This document shows, piece after piece, positions 10,983-21,533 of a stretch of DNA of 64,000 nucleotides. The stretch is from Coptis chinensis (lineage: Eukaryota > Streptophyta > Magnoliopsida > Ranunculales > Ranunculaceae): the NCBI GenBank assembly GCA_015680905.1, contig CM027378.1:75545501-75609500 (forward strand), in the 5' to 3' direction. The position numbers and the translations under genes are program-made. The notes under the pieces were generated by a model. That model saw only the letters and a program-made list of their open reading frames with translations, searched no databases and had not been told where the DNA came from. Numbering within the stretch: the first letter of the stretch is position 1; the number at the start of each line of letters is the position of its first letter.

Positions 10983-12437
10983 CCCCACTTTATTTTGAAA
11001 TTTGGAGTGTTAGATCTTTTGAGACTTTATATTAGATCGGACGGTTTACCTTGTATATATACAGTTACAATAAGAGTGTCAGTAGGGGTGGGAATTTGGC
11101 CCTAACGACCCCTAACCCGACCACGACCGACCACCTCAAAAGCCTAAAGCCCTCCATGGCTAAAAGCCTCCACGAGTTTAGGGTAGAACGGGTCTACCTA
11201 ATGCTTCTAGAGGCGGGGCTAGAAATTAAGATTCTAAAACATGGCGGAATGGGCCTCTAACAAGGCCCTCTTACCCATGTTTTATACTTTTACTATAAAT
11301 ACACATCTGTGGTAATCATTCAACTCTTTGTTAAATATTTTCAATTAAAATAACATTTGTCGGCTTTGTAATTTATCACTTACACCCTAAGGGTCTTCCA
11401 ATAACTTGTTTTATATAACAAAAACTTGTCGACTTAAGCGGTATGAAGAACAATGAACATTAGCCTAATAAAAAAAAAACTTTTATTCCTTTGATCATCA
11501 AGTCAAAGTCCATAACTTATTATTCCGATTTAACTTCCGACTATTTCTTTATAAATTATATTTTTATTCACATCCAAGCCAAGTCTAAAACTAAAGGTTT
11601 CCTTCCACACCATTAAAGCAAAATACGAAGCGACATTTGTAACATAAAAACCAAAAACAAAAAAAAAAATGACATTTGTAATCTCAAACCTTTCTCCATC
11701 ACTTGTTCAAAAGCCAATATTTTCATTTCCATATCTGAAAGCTTGAATCACTTTTAAATTAGAAGAAAGGTAATATTATATTTGTTTGAATCTATTATAG
11801 AAATAATTTATGATATTACAAATAGTTTAACAACTTCCAAACCCTTAACCAAAACTATTATGTTTATTTTATATCTATTACTTTGAAAAATGATAATATA
11901 ATTATTTATTTTATGTATTTGATGTTAAATGTAATTTCATTGAGGTTTGAGTCTGAGGAAGAAACAATTCAACTCTCGATGTCTTGATTCATTAGATTGT
12001 GGATGTGCATTTTAAATTTTGAACTTATACAAGATTATTCTTAGATTGGTTGGACTTTGAGTTTGTAGATTATTAGACATTTTGTAATATAAATGAGTTT
12101 TAAAACGATGTAGTAAAAAGAAAATATATAGGCTAAAAGCCTTAAAAAGGTAAATTTGATTTAGATTTTGTGACATACTATCTACGCCGACTTTAGATGG
12201 GCCGACCCGCCCTAATATCCGAGAAGGCTTTAATGTTTAAGGCTTTGTAGCCTTACCCGCCCATTGCCCACCCCTAAGTGTCACTATAGTCATACTTTGT
12301 ATATATACACAGTGACACGGTATGAATATAGTGACACTCTTATTGTGACGTCCCTATCTCACACCTCTCCTAAACCGTCCGATATAATATAAAGTCTCAA
12401 AAGATCTAACACTCCAAATTTCAAATAATAAAGTGGG
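10983..12437. repeat. Palindromic MITE-like repeat, split by a later hAT insertion
   Basis: The arms at 10983-11082 and 12277-12437 are inverted copies of each other (GTTAGATCTTTTGAGACTTT near 11009, and its reverse near 12390-12415; ACAATAAGAGTGTCA and its reverse GACACTCTTATTGTGAC). They are separated only by the hAT-like element at 11083-12276. A third, partial copy of the same end is at about 13393-13500. TSD and class were not resolved. Confidence 0.7.
11083..12276. mobile_element. Non-autonomous hAT-like element, 1194 bp
   Basis: The termini are TAGGGGTGGGAA on the left and TTGCCCACCCCTA on the right, a typical plant hAT terminal inverted repeat. The flanks are AGTGTCAG (11075-11082) and AGTGTCAC (12277-12284), an 8-bp target duplication with one mismatch, as hAT elements make. 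No transposase frame is present. It is inserted in the middle of an older palindromic repeat. Confidence 0.8.
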
Positions 12438-12679
12438 AGTAAAAACGTATTTTACGTCTCATCTTCTCAACAAAAAAAAAAGAGTTTACCATTGAAGATC
12501 TCCGAAATTCACTCTAGTTTTTTCCCTTCTCTTCGTCAACAAAAAATAAAACATGAAGTGAACACTCTCTCTAAAACGAAATTGGAGAAAAACCAGACTC
12601 TTGTTGAGTTGTTGCTGACTCTTGAATCAAAATGTCCATATCTACAAATATAAATCAGTTCCTTAAGCTTTCCACCCCA

Positions 12680-13257
12680 GAATTACCGTGGTTAGATTTG
12701 CGGAATACACTGAGAACTTGAGGAAAATTGCAGTCCATCTCAAGGTATGCTTTTCACTTGCAAATTACTGTCTTTACATTTAAAGGAATCTGCGTTACTA
12801 ATTAGGTGGACGGCTGGACGCTAGGGTGTGCCCACACTCTTGAAATGTTTAGTCACTGAGTTATCCTTCAACCAATTTGAAATTTATCTTTAGATGTCCC
12901 AGATGAAAATGGTATATTGCAAGCATTCTAACCTAAACTTTTCCGATCCAGAGCCTCTCAGACAAAACACGCATTATTTTTCTGAGTTGCCCTCCTATCA
13001 ACGAGGACCAATTCCGTAAATCGACAAGGTGCTCCAATGCCTGTTTAACATTCTTTTTCTCTATCCGCAATAACAATCTGAATTAACATGTCTTTTTCTG
13101 AAATCAGTACCGTATTTAGTGAACTTATTCGCTCTAATGAGCTTTGTGGGAGATATTCAGAAGCTTGTGTAGAGCTATGCAAGGATCTGGACGTGAAGAT
13201 TATTGATCTTTGGACCGCCATTCAAAAGAGAGAAAATTGGAGGAGTACATGCTTTAC
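12680..13257 (+). pseudogene. GDSL esterase/lipase (CPRD49-like) fragment, copy 1
   Basis: Three exon-like pieces of an SGNH/GDSL hydrolase of the CPRD49 (isoamyl-acetate-hydrolysing-like) type are visible. 12680-12744 reads EYTENLRKIAVHLK before a GT donor. 12962-13028 reads KTRIIFLSCPPINEDQFRKS. 13108-13257 reads VFSELIRSNELCGRYSEACV, then ELCKDLDVKIIDLWTAIQKR and ENWRSTCFT, with splice signals at each edge. These match the middle of the family. The N-terminal exon with the GDS nucleophile motif and the last exon with the DGIHL catalytic Asp-His block were not found, so it is a fragment that cannot encode an active enzyme. The two 3' exons recur inverted at 23840-24310. Confidence 0.78.
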
Positions 13258-13392
13258 GTAACTTTGCTTATATCCTTCAAATATCTGTTTACATTTTACA
13301 TTTCTGCATTGACGATCTTCATATGAACCCCTACAATATTGAACATAGATGTCTGCATTTGTTTCAAGGTCAAATTTAGAGGCTGCAAATTT

Positions 13393-13530
13393 AGCGACAC
13401 TCTTAGGGTGACACTCTAATCTCACACCTCTCCTGAACCGTCCGATCTAATCTAAGTTTCAAAAGATCTAACACTCTAAATTTCGAACAACAAAAAGTAG
13501 GGGTAAAAACATCTTTTCATGATTTACTAT
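13393..13530 (+). repeat. Second partial copy of the palindromic MITE-like repeat
   Basis: CACACCTCTCCTGAACCGTC, followed by CAAAAGATCTAACACTC, repeats the right arm of the element at 12340-12437 with several mismatches. It lies directly between the GDSL fragment and a Tourist-like element. Confidence 0.65.
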
Positions 13531-13535
13531 TCTAA

Positions 13536-13966
13536 GGGCATCTCCAATAGGGGGTATAAAATTACACCTCCACCTAGGCTCCACGTAGGTGCCATTAGGA
13601 TTTTACACCTCTAATTGTATATTATTGTATAGCTTATAAATATCCACACTCTATACTCTCCAATGGAAGAGTGTAAAAAAAAATAGATTTTAAACTGGGT
13701 GGAGTGACGTCCGAGTTAAAAAATTACTTTAGAATTAGAAAGGGACGTTACTCTAAGTGACGTCCGAAAATTATTTCACTCAGACGTCAGTTCGAGTGTC
13801 GCCTGGGATTTTTATTAACTAATAGCGAGAGGGGGAATTTCCCACCCTCTCTATTAGCTAATACACTATTACCTACGGTACAGCACCTCCATTGGAGAGA
13901 GTTTTTTTATATTTGGGGTGTAAAATTTCCACTCTATACGGTTTACACCCCCCATTGGAGATGCCC
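13536..13966. mobile_element. Tourist-like (PIF/Harbinger) MITE, 431 bp
   Basis: The termini GGGCATCTCCAATAGGGGGT and, inverted, ACCCCCCATTGGAGATGCCC form terminal inverted repeats of about 20 bp with subterminal extension. The element is flanked by TAA on both sides (13533-13535 and 13967-13969), the 3-bp TWA-type target duplication of PIF/Harbinger MITEs. It has no coding capacity. Confidence 0.88.
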
Positions 13967-13969
13967 TAA

Positions 13970-14758
13970 TGAGGCGTTTTGGAAATAACAATGCAATAGG
14001 TAGAACGTACACCAACGCCGCAGGGCAAGCATATGCTTTGTTGATCAGTTAAGAATAACTCAATGTTCTGTTTATGGTCACTGTATTCTGAATTTTGATG
14101 CTAATTTTCCAATACTTGCAGGCTTGCAGCAAACATTATATAAGTTCGAGCCAAATTACGAGCAGATGGTCAAACACTCAAACTACAAGCAGTTGCAGGA
14201 CTCCGTATACCAAATCACTTAGTTAAGTAGTGTGAGAGATGGTCAAACTACAAAGCCAAATTATATAACAGATTCATTGGTGTAAAATTACTTCTTCTCA
14301 TTAAATAGATCACCAAAGTTGCATCTTCCCAGTTACGGCTTTGTAATCGAGTCTTGCATTGGTCGGTCCCAGATTACTGCAGTTTACTTAAAGTTTTAGT
14401 CTCTTGAGAATTTATTCGTCCTTCCTGGATTCTCAAAAGCTTCATACATCTGTAGTTCAAACATGTGGAAAAAAATATTGCGATATAACTACAGATGCAT
14501 TCGAGCCACTCCTGGTCTCGAAGAACCCCTACATGCAATGTCCGGCCTTTACACCCCACAGGGCCACGTACACTTGGTCTCTTACTAAGGTCAGCGTCAG
14601 TCTAACAAAAATAACCTTGTAATTTGGACATGAATTCTCTGAGCATGTCACTCAAAAATGGATACCATTCTAGCATTTTATCAAAAGACGGCTAATCAAG
14701 CGAAAACATATTGCTTCAAGAATATACATCACTGTTGCGTAACAGCTTACAACAGACA
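13970..14758. other. Spacer, no supported gene
   Basis: This lies between the Tourist-like MITE and the helicase fragment. Short frames near 14374-14622 show no recognisable family and overlap each other on both strands. Confidence 0.35.
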
Positions 14759-15451
14759 TTATAGTTGAAACACAGACAACGCAAAGTCATGTGTGTACAC
14801 GGAGTTGGCAAACATAATACCACGCCACAAGCTTTCGCTACTCACTGCAAACTTGCTCTCCAAATCAAGCTCCCCCACAGCATGATCAGCAGAGCGCAAC
14901 TGAGAAAGACCATACGATAGGCAATTTTAATAAGATCTAACAAATAAACATGTATCTGAAACATATTGAACCAATCAGGTATACCCTTTTTAAGAGAATT
15001 TACCAAATCAAGAGTCATGAGGAGTTCTACAAATCCACACACCTCTGCTATTCTCCTCGCACTGTCTTGAAGTTCTTGGAGAGGTTTTGCAAGTTCAGTT
15101 CTCAAATGTATTTGCTCATTTGATCTATCTCCAGGAATGAAACAACTTGCTAGAGCTGCAACTTGGCGAGGATCAAGATCGTTAAACGTACCTAAAGAAA
15201 TACTTGCCCAAATTAGCAAGGCAGATGAATAGTTAATACTGAAGAAAGAAGGAAATAGCAACAAAAGAAGCTGTTGAGTCATAACTCATAAGCTCACCGT
15301 TGAACATCAGTTCCGTAACAAGAAGTACGTCTCCTGTGTCTATCAAGCATGCGGCACGGCCCTTTAACTGGACAACACCATCAGCATCAATATGGCCAAG
15401 CTTCTACAAAACCCCTGAACGATTTTTTAGTTCATCACAGAAGTTTTGAAG
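14759..15451 (-). pseudogene. HEN2: DExH-box RNA helicase (HEN2/MTR4 type), C-terminal fragment
   Basis: Three exons are seen on the minus strand. 15451-15298 reads LQNFCDELKNRSGVL, stop, KLGHIDADGVVQLKGRAACL, then IDTGDVLLVTELMFNG. 15191-15043 reads TFNDLDPRQVAALASCFIPG, then the EQIHLRTELAKPLQELQDS stretch, ending RRIAE. The last exon from 14899 reads LRSADHAVGELDLESKFAV, then SSESLWRGIMFANSVYT and an extra tail to a TAA at 14759. This is the C-terminal part of the nuclear-exosome helicase HEN2 rather than MTR4 (FNDLD, ALASCFIP). A TAG replaces the first Lys of the expected KKLGHID. The exons for the conserved helical-bundle core (IQHECKL to RLDEFLN in the family) are missing: only about 140 bp separates exons 2 and 3. 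The whole ATPase region is absent. It is a non-functional fragment lying between the inverted LIP2 copies. Confidence 0.85.
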
Positions 15452-16522
15452 CTGCACAATGAATACCGCAACTCTCTTTTTTTAGACAGAAGAAAAACTT
15501 TAATTACTATTGGAAGAGTAAAAGATCTCATCAGAAGAGTGAATCACGAGAACAAAGCAGAAATCACATGGGTAGAGGATATATAAAATCAATGAACAAA
15601 TCCTCAGGTGACACTGACAGTAATGCTTGACAAGCTAAAGCAGAAGTTTTTTCATACATGACTGACAATTTTTTCCTTCATACATTTCACATGATGCTAA
15701 ATTTATATCTAAAACAAAGAATCACACGTGACAAAGAGAGACCTCTATCTCTATCAGTTACCAACTGACAAACAAAGCAGCTGAACTAATAGTATAGTAA
15801 AAAAAGCAAATGTCTAGAAGAGACCTTCTGATTTCAAAATTCAAACTTCTACATGGGGTATTTATATCTGTAAGAAAGTCGAATCCACTTTGATACGGCT
15901 TTTTCTATCAGTTGTAGATTGCCTCAAGATTCGCGTCCCACTTCTCGATGATTTTATACATTGCAAAAAGAAAAATATGGAGAACCCTTAGAGATCAACT
16001 TCTTGAAGCATTTGGAATGAAAATAGGAAATTTTTACGCAATATAGATCTGTGGCTATTGGCTACAACATCGTCATGACACTGACACCCTTCTCCTTCGG
16101 CCTAAAAGATTCCCCCAGTGAAAAGGGATTCACTACAGGGAATTCTTCGAGGCAGCTAGCAATATCTGGTATTGTAAGTACTGTATTTTGGTTATCATAG
16201 TAGGAGGATGTCTCGTTCACTAAAAGTTACAGCTACATGATATTTTAACAGGATTCAGTTGAACAGAGAAATTACGATACTGAGTGCCTTTTTCTTTTCT
16301 TTTTTCGTATTTTCTGCTCCCTCTTCTAGTATGCATGAGTCTCCCCCTCACCTTTTTCTCTCCTAATCAATAAGATACTGATTTACCCAAAATAAAAAGA
16401 CATACCAATGTGCATGTTTCAGTTCTACTTCCTATTAATAATTACAGTTTTTGTCTTAAATGCCGTGAACCATATTATACAAGTCCAATCAGTACAGGGC
16501 GCAAAAAGTGTCATTCCAAGTA
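15452..16522. other. Spacer between helicase fragment and right LIP2 arm
   Basis: No gene is supported. One minus-strand stretch near 16090-16180 reads codon-like (IPDIASCLEEFPVVNPFSLG), but I cannot assign it and no splice structure is clear. Confidence 0.35.
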
Positions 16523-16599
16523 ATCAAATTTCAAACAATAAAGTGGGGTAATGATGGGAGGCCAACCATTCCAAGTAATGATGGGAGACCAAACATTCG

Positions 16600-17319
16600 T
16601 CACAAATTCTCATATGATTCCCCTTTTCCCAACGCTATGGCTACGTTTTCCTTTTGCACAAGAGTATCATAACCAAACGATCTAGCAAAACAAGAAACCA
16701 GCTGCTCCTGAATCACTTCTTCGGCTGGAAGAACCATATTTGTCTCTCTTTTTAGAGATGTGACTTCTTTATCAGCAATTCCACAAGGTACAATGTGCTT
16801 AAAGTAGTTCAGATCTGGATCAATGTTAAAAGCCATTCCATGAGAAGTGATCCCCGAAGAAATCCGAACCCCGATTGCACCTATCTTTCTGTCTCCAACC
16901 CATACCCCTGTCTCACACTTATTCATTCCAGCAAGGGCACTCACACCATAAAGAGATGCCAATTCAATCATAATTGACTCAAGGTTTTCAACATACTTCC
17001 GAGCGCCTAAACCCTTATCCTTGAGAGATATAATGGGGTATAAGATTGCTTGATGTGGACCATGATATGTTATGTCTCCCCCTCTTTGTGTGTAGTGAAG
17101 CTCCGCTCCCATAGTTCGTAGGTCAGCCTCGGGAACAAGTAAATTGTGATCTGTTCTCCTTTTTCCGAGTGTATATGTAGGAGGATGTTGTAAGGACAAG
17201 ATGGTGTCAGGAATTTTTCCTAGTTTTCTGTCAGAGACGAGCTTCTCCTGAAGCTTAAGTGCATCCAAGTAATTGACCATCCCCATTTTCCAGACGTTGA
17301 GGTTCCGTGGTATTCTCAT
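16600..17319 (-). CDS. LIP2: Lipoyl(octanoyl)transferase, right inverted copy
   Basis: Full-length LipB/LIP2 frame of 239 residues starting MRIPRNLNVWKMG. It keeps every consensus motif visible in the family: TLGKRRTDHNLLVPEAD, TQRGGDITYHGPHQAILYPI, KCETGVWVGDRKIGAIGV with the catalytic Lys, SSGITSHGMAFNIDPDLNYF, and PCGIADKEVTSL with the catalytic Cys. The C-terminus reads GKGESYENL, five residues longer than the left copy, because the left copy has an earlier stop. The start is preceded by CTCTACAGGAA, a probable 5' UTR intron acceptor. It acts in mitochondrial lipoate synthesis. Because its conserved residues are intact, this is the more likely functional copy of the pair. Confidence 0.92.
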   Translation of the reverse strand: MRIPRNLNVWKMGMVNYLDALKLQEKLVSDRKLGKIPDTILSLQHPPTYTLGKRRTDHNLLVPEADLRTMGAELHYTQRGGDITYHGPHQAILYPIISLKDKGLGARKYVENLESIMIELASLYGVSALAGMNKCETGVWVGDRKIGAIGVRISSGITSHGMAFNIDPDLNYFKHIVPCGIADKEVTSLKRETNMVLPAEEVIQEQLVSCFARSFGYDTLVQKENVAIALGKGESYENL

Positions 17320-17711
17320 TTCCTGTAGAGCATCAATTGATAATGATATCAGATTTCCATCATATGATTGTTCATGGCTGTGAAAACAAAAACCCTAAAA
17401 CTTACTAGTTTACGCTTCAGTTATCACACTGTTTCAGAAAACCAAGACTCCTTGTTCAAGTCTCCAACCTTTATCCCAACTCTCCCTCACAGCATAAAAT
17501 AAAACATCATAGATGCCTGACTGAAGCAAAGATCCTAAGTCCACAAAAATTCTTCATCAAGACTTAGGAATTGCAAAGTCTCCTAGATAGAACATACGAG
17601 ATAAAAACTTGGAAAATCATAAACATAATGAGAAAAAGATCTAACACTACCAAATAAAAATGGAACTACGAATTTAAAATTTTATGGCACCATACCAAAT
17701 GAAAAGGACTT

Positions 17712-18428
17712 TAACCAATGTTGCATGGACGCGGATGCACGGCGACTCGGCTGTAACTCAAAAAAATAGGACGCGGACACAAATTGGACGCGGGAATTAA
17801 ATAATATAATTATTTTATTTTATTTTAATAATTGAACATTATAATTTATAAACTAATTCATATGTATCATAAAATTCATGATTACTCAAAATAAACATCC
17901 ACAAAATTAAAACAGTAATATATTTCCAAAGAGGAGGTTTTTCTTGTGTACTCATTTCAGCGGAATTTTTTAAACTTAACGGTTTAAAAAATGGCCGTGA
18001 ATTCACTCTAAATACATTCTTTCTATACCTTTTTTTTCCTCCTATATAGATATCCAACCAAAGAAAAAATTACTGTTATTGCCAGTGATTCCCATTGTGA
18101 ACAAGACGTGAAGGAACCCTCATAGCGTTTCCTGGATACTGATGATAACACGTCTTCGTTGTCCCTCTCCTAGAACTGGAGTAGCAGTAGCAGAAGTAAT
18201 TGGAGTAATAAAACTTATTGGTATAAGGGCAGGGTGTGGGGCGTAGACATGTGGGTAATAGAAATAAGTTTTAGCAGTGGAATTGGCTTTTAAGTAAGTA
18301 GCTGATGGAGGTGGAGAGATTTTCAGTGGAGAGCAAGAAAGGAGATCAGGAGATTGAGAAGCTAGGTCGGTGTGTTTTTTTTTTTCCTTGTCTATTTTTT
18401 TGACCTTCGTCTTGACTTGGTTTGACTC
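17712..18428. mobile_element. Insertion of about 716 bp in the LIP2 right arm
   Basis: The sequence matching the left arm (GACGAGT, then TTAAAGTCC) is interrupted here by DNA absent from the left copy. One end begins CCAATGTTGCATGGACGCGG, related to the small GTTACATGGACACG-type elements found at 46045, 51149, 52311 and 57621. The class is unproven. Two minus-strand frames inside (17839-18057, 18120-18434) show no known domain. Confidence 0.55.
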
Positions 18429-18936
18429 GTCCAAAATAGAAGTGAACCTGAACTAATCGGGCGTATTTGTAAAGGTCTCTAATTGATCCGGCTGCCTAAG
18501 AGTTTTCAGAATGTATATGCATGTCACGCATGCTTGACATTCACATTTGCATTAAATATCTATAGAAAAAGAAATGCATTCGCACTTAATACTGTTAGCC
18601 AAAATTGTACGGGAGCAAGTCTCCTCTTCACTATGACCTTCTAATGCATTAAGCATCCCTGCTAACACAGTGCTAATCACCAGCGAGTAGTTTTAACCTC
18701 CTTCGAGTTGCGCCAAGAAGATGGTCAAATGTACCAAAAATTCTATCAATACATATATCTATCTAATAGACTAAAGTTGATTTAAAAACTAAAAATTTCC
18801 TGCTAAAGACTTTAATAGCAAAAGAAACATATTATCTTCATCACTGTAAGCAATAACTTCATCATGAACAAATTATTAAATTTAGATCATATCTTACTCC
18901 ATTTCAAGCTTTTACGATTACTTCCCCACAATTATC

Positions 18937-19817
18937 ATTGTCTTACATTGTTATCTTCTTATGCATCATAATAAATGAAATCCACCTCAACTGCAAATTT
19001 AACTTATAAGAACTCCAATGGGCGAATGCCCCCAGTGTCAACAACAATAGCAAACAGAAGGATTGGGTGAAGGAAATTATATGAAGGAGAAGTAACAGAT
19101 GAATTACTCTTTGCATATATTAATTTGGTTAACATGGATGCACTATACTCATCAGGAACTGAAGCCAAGAACTTATAGCAAGAACCGTGAGGATTTGGAT
19201 AGCAGATCTACCATTGGCACTGATAGCTGTGAGAATGAATAGTATTAAGGTGTGTCTAACTAAAATCATACGCTTTACAGCTTATATCAAGCATTTCATC
19301 AAACACTCACTAGATATTAGAAAAAGATAAATAGAGAAAGTATGCATACCACATTTAGTATTGGTGGTGACCCACTCTCTCGTATCTGATCAAAATAAGT
19401 GTGTTATCCGAGGAGAAAAAACACGGACAGAGAGAGAGAGTATTGCAATCTTTTAAGTATGGCCTCAAATTTCAACAAAGTTTCGGGCCTACTTTTTAAG
19501 TATGGTCCCCCAATTTTGTCATCTTTGTTTTTCCGTACTAATGAAAAAAGGCTAAATCTACCCTGCGCAAGGCGTACCATACGCTGTGAATTCTGGGCCA
19601 CTCATGCCAGGGGTGCGTGTGTATTGGACGGCTGAAGTACTGAATCCAACAGCCCATATTACTTGCGCACGATACAGCTCGCGCACTGAAGACCAGCTCA
19701 TGAAAAAAAAGTGATTTGTGTCTTAATAATTAAGTTGTTGACAGATACACGCACATGAGAATTAGGTCCTACCAGGGAACAGAATGATGTTGACATATAT
19801 ATACTACCTTCTTTCTT
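18937..19817. other. Spacer, no supported gene
   Basis: AT-rich sequence between the LIP2 right arm and the 3' tail of the minus-strand LINE. No ORF with recognisable content was found. Confidence 0.35.
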
Positions 19818-20075
19818 TATTTTTATTTTTTTTTTCGATAACCCATCATCTTTATATATAGATCAAAGAGCCAAAACAGACTTTGCAAACTCAAGACACA
19901 AAGGGGGCTGACTCCCTGGAACTTGCTTGAGGGCCGAAGATGCAAGTCCATGTGCCAACCCATTCCTTGCTCTATTGACCCATACAAAAGAGCAGCCCTG
20001 AAGGATCTTAGTTAAAGATTTAACAAAACAGACAATAGACGAAATGTTCCAGCTAACAGAGGACATATTACAACC

Positions 20076-20627
20076 CTAAAAACTAGAAATAACAGAAGAG
20101 GAATCTCTCTCAAAGATGACAGAAGAAAGCTTCAGATTAAGAGCCAAAAATGCAGCTACTTCAGCTCCTATTGCTTCAGCTTGTTCCACATCCTTCGCAT
20201 AGAACCTCCTAAAAGCTGCTCCTAGAATCAAGCCAGCTGCATTTCTACAAATAACTCCAGCTGCTACCTTACCATTAGACCTGTCAAAGCCAGCATCGAA
20301 ATTAATTTTAGTCCAAGGTGCATCAGGAGGACACCAAGATCTAATAGTATTCTGAGGCAACACATCAGAGAATTTGGGGTCATCTCTGGGAAAGAAGGCA
20401 TCAAAGCATCTCAATCTTGATGCTTCAGTATGATATAAAAGGCTTCTGACATCCACAAAGACCAATTCCATTCTAGCTTTATTCCTTTTAGACCAGATAT
20501 CATAAAGGAGCAAAAGACAATAATATCCTCTGCGATTTACATCCTCATTCTTCACCCTACACCAACCAATGAATTCATTAAGCCAATCCAAAACATTCCA
20601 GTCAGGATGCATATTAACATCCAACAT
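20076..20627 (-). pseudogene. LINE ribonuclease H domain
   Basis: An open frame of 183 residues. The second half is a plant-LINE RNase H (RVT_3): INFDAGFDRSNGKVAAGVIC supplies the first Asp, EQAEAIGAEVAAFLAL the Glu, and VIFERDSSSV the next Asp. It belongs to the LINE reading leftward from about 23380. It removes RNA from RNA-DNA hybrids during retrotransposition in intact elements. Here it is cut off after SSVISSF and lies in an inactive copy. Confidence 0.8.
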
Positions 20628-21533
20628 AACTTCCGAAACATACCATAATCTCTTAACCTAATCACAAGAGAAGAATAAATGATGAGCAGTTTCCACACAA
20701 TTCTGACAAAAACCATAGGAGATGTCACCCCCAAACTTGTGCTTGTAAAGAATATCACCAGTTGGTAACCCATTAGAATAGATTTTCCAAATAAAACAAA
20801 TTGTGAAGCAAAGATCTAACCTTAATCTCGAGTTTTTAATAGTGAGAGGATTGAAAGACGAACTTGATGGGGGATCAAATTGATTTGTGAGACATTTATA
20901 TGCAAGCTTAACAGAAATATGACCAAACTTGTTAGAAGGCCAAATGATATGATCTGAACCAGAATGTGGTCTGATAAGAATCGATTGATGGACAAGACAA
21001 TCCGATTAGGCAACGATTCTCTTAATCTATTTTGGTTCCAAGAAAAAAATCTTCTTGGGAGATGAGATGATTGACTTTAAGATTAAAATTTACGGTCCCA
21101 CGATCAAGCAAGTCTTTAAGAATAAGAGGGTTTACCAAGATGAAAAAGCCAAGGATCCCGGAAAATAGAGATGTTACTCCCATCCCCCCCCACACGAAAC
21201 CCTTTTTTTGATGAGCTTGAGGGTTCTCACTATTCCTCCTCAAGAAATAAAAGACATCCCGGGGAAGAGTTTTAATATCCACCATATCTTCCCACACAGG
21301 GATAAGTAGCTTTAAAAAGTTGGACCCATTTAGACTGTTCATCTTTCATGAGCTTCCGTCCATGTTTGCTAATCAGAGCTTGATTCATCTCTTTGGTCTT
21401 CCTGAACCCCAGACCTCCTCCCCCTTTGCTCCTACATAGCTTATCCCAAATGCTAAGAGTATGATAGCATTTAGACTTATCGGTCCCCATTCCACCAAAA
21501 GTCTCTCTCGAGCTTATTTGTGATTTTAAGCTT

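Larger units (their letters stand above)
9403..10990 (+). repeat. Left arm of LIP2 inverted duplication
   Basis: This segment is repeated in reverse orientation at 16523-18936. The match runs from the end of the MULE fragment (TCGTAAAAGCTTGAAATGG) through the LIP2 5' region and coding region to the 3' flank (TGTGACGAATGTTTGGT). By eye the arms are nearly identical over LIP2. The right arm carries an insertion of about 716 bp at 17712-18428 and a variant stretch near 18550-18640. Confidence 0.88.
16523..18936 (-). repeat. Right arm of LIP2 inverted duplication
   Basis: Reverse-complement copy of 9403-10990. It starts at the LIP2 3' flank (near 16530), covers LIP2 and its 5' region, and ends with the same MULE-derived sequence (CCATTTCAAGCTTTTACGA near 18900). 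It is longer because of a 716-bp insertion at 17712-18428. Confidence 0.88.

Noticed and set aside
11051-11260. Plus-strand frame after LIP2
   Set aside because: It crosses the left end of the hAT-like element and has no homology I recognise. Chance frame.
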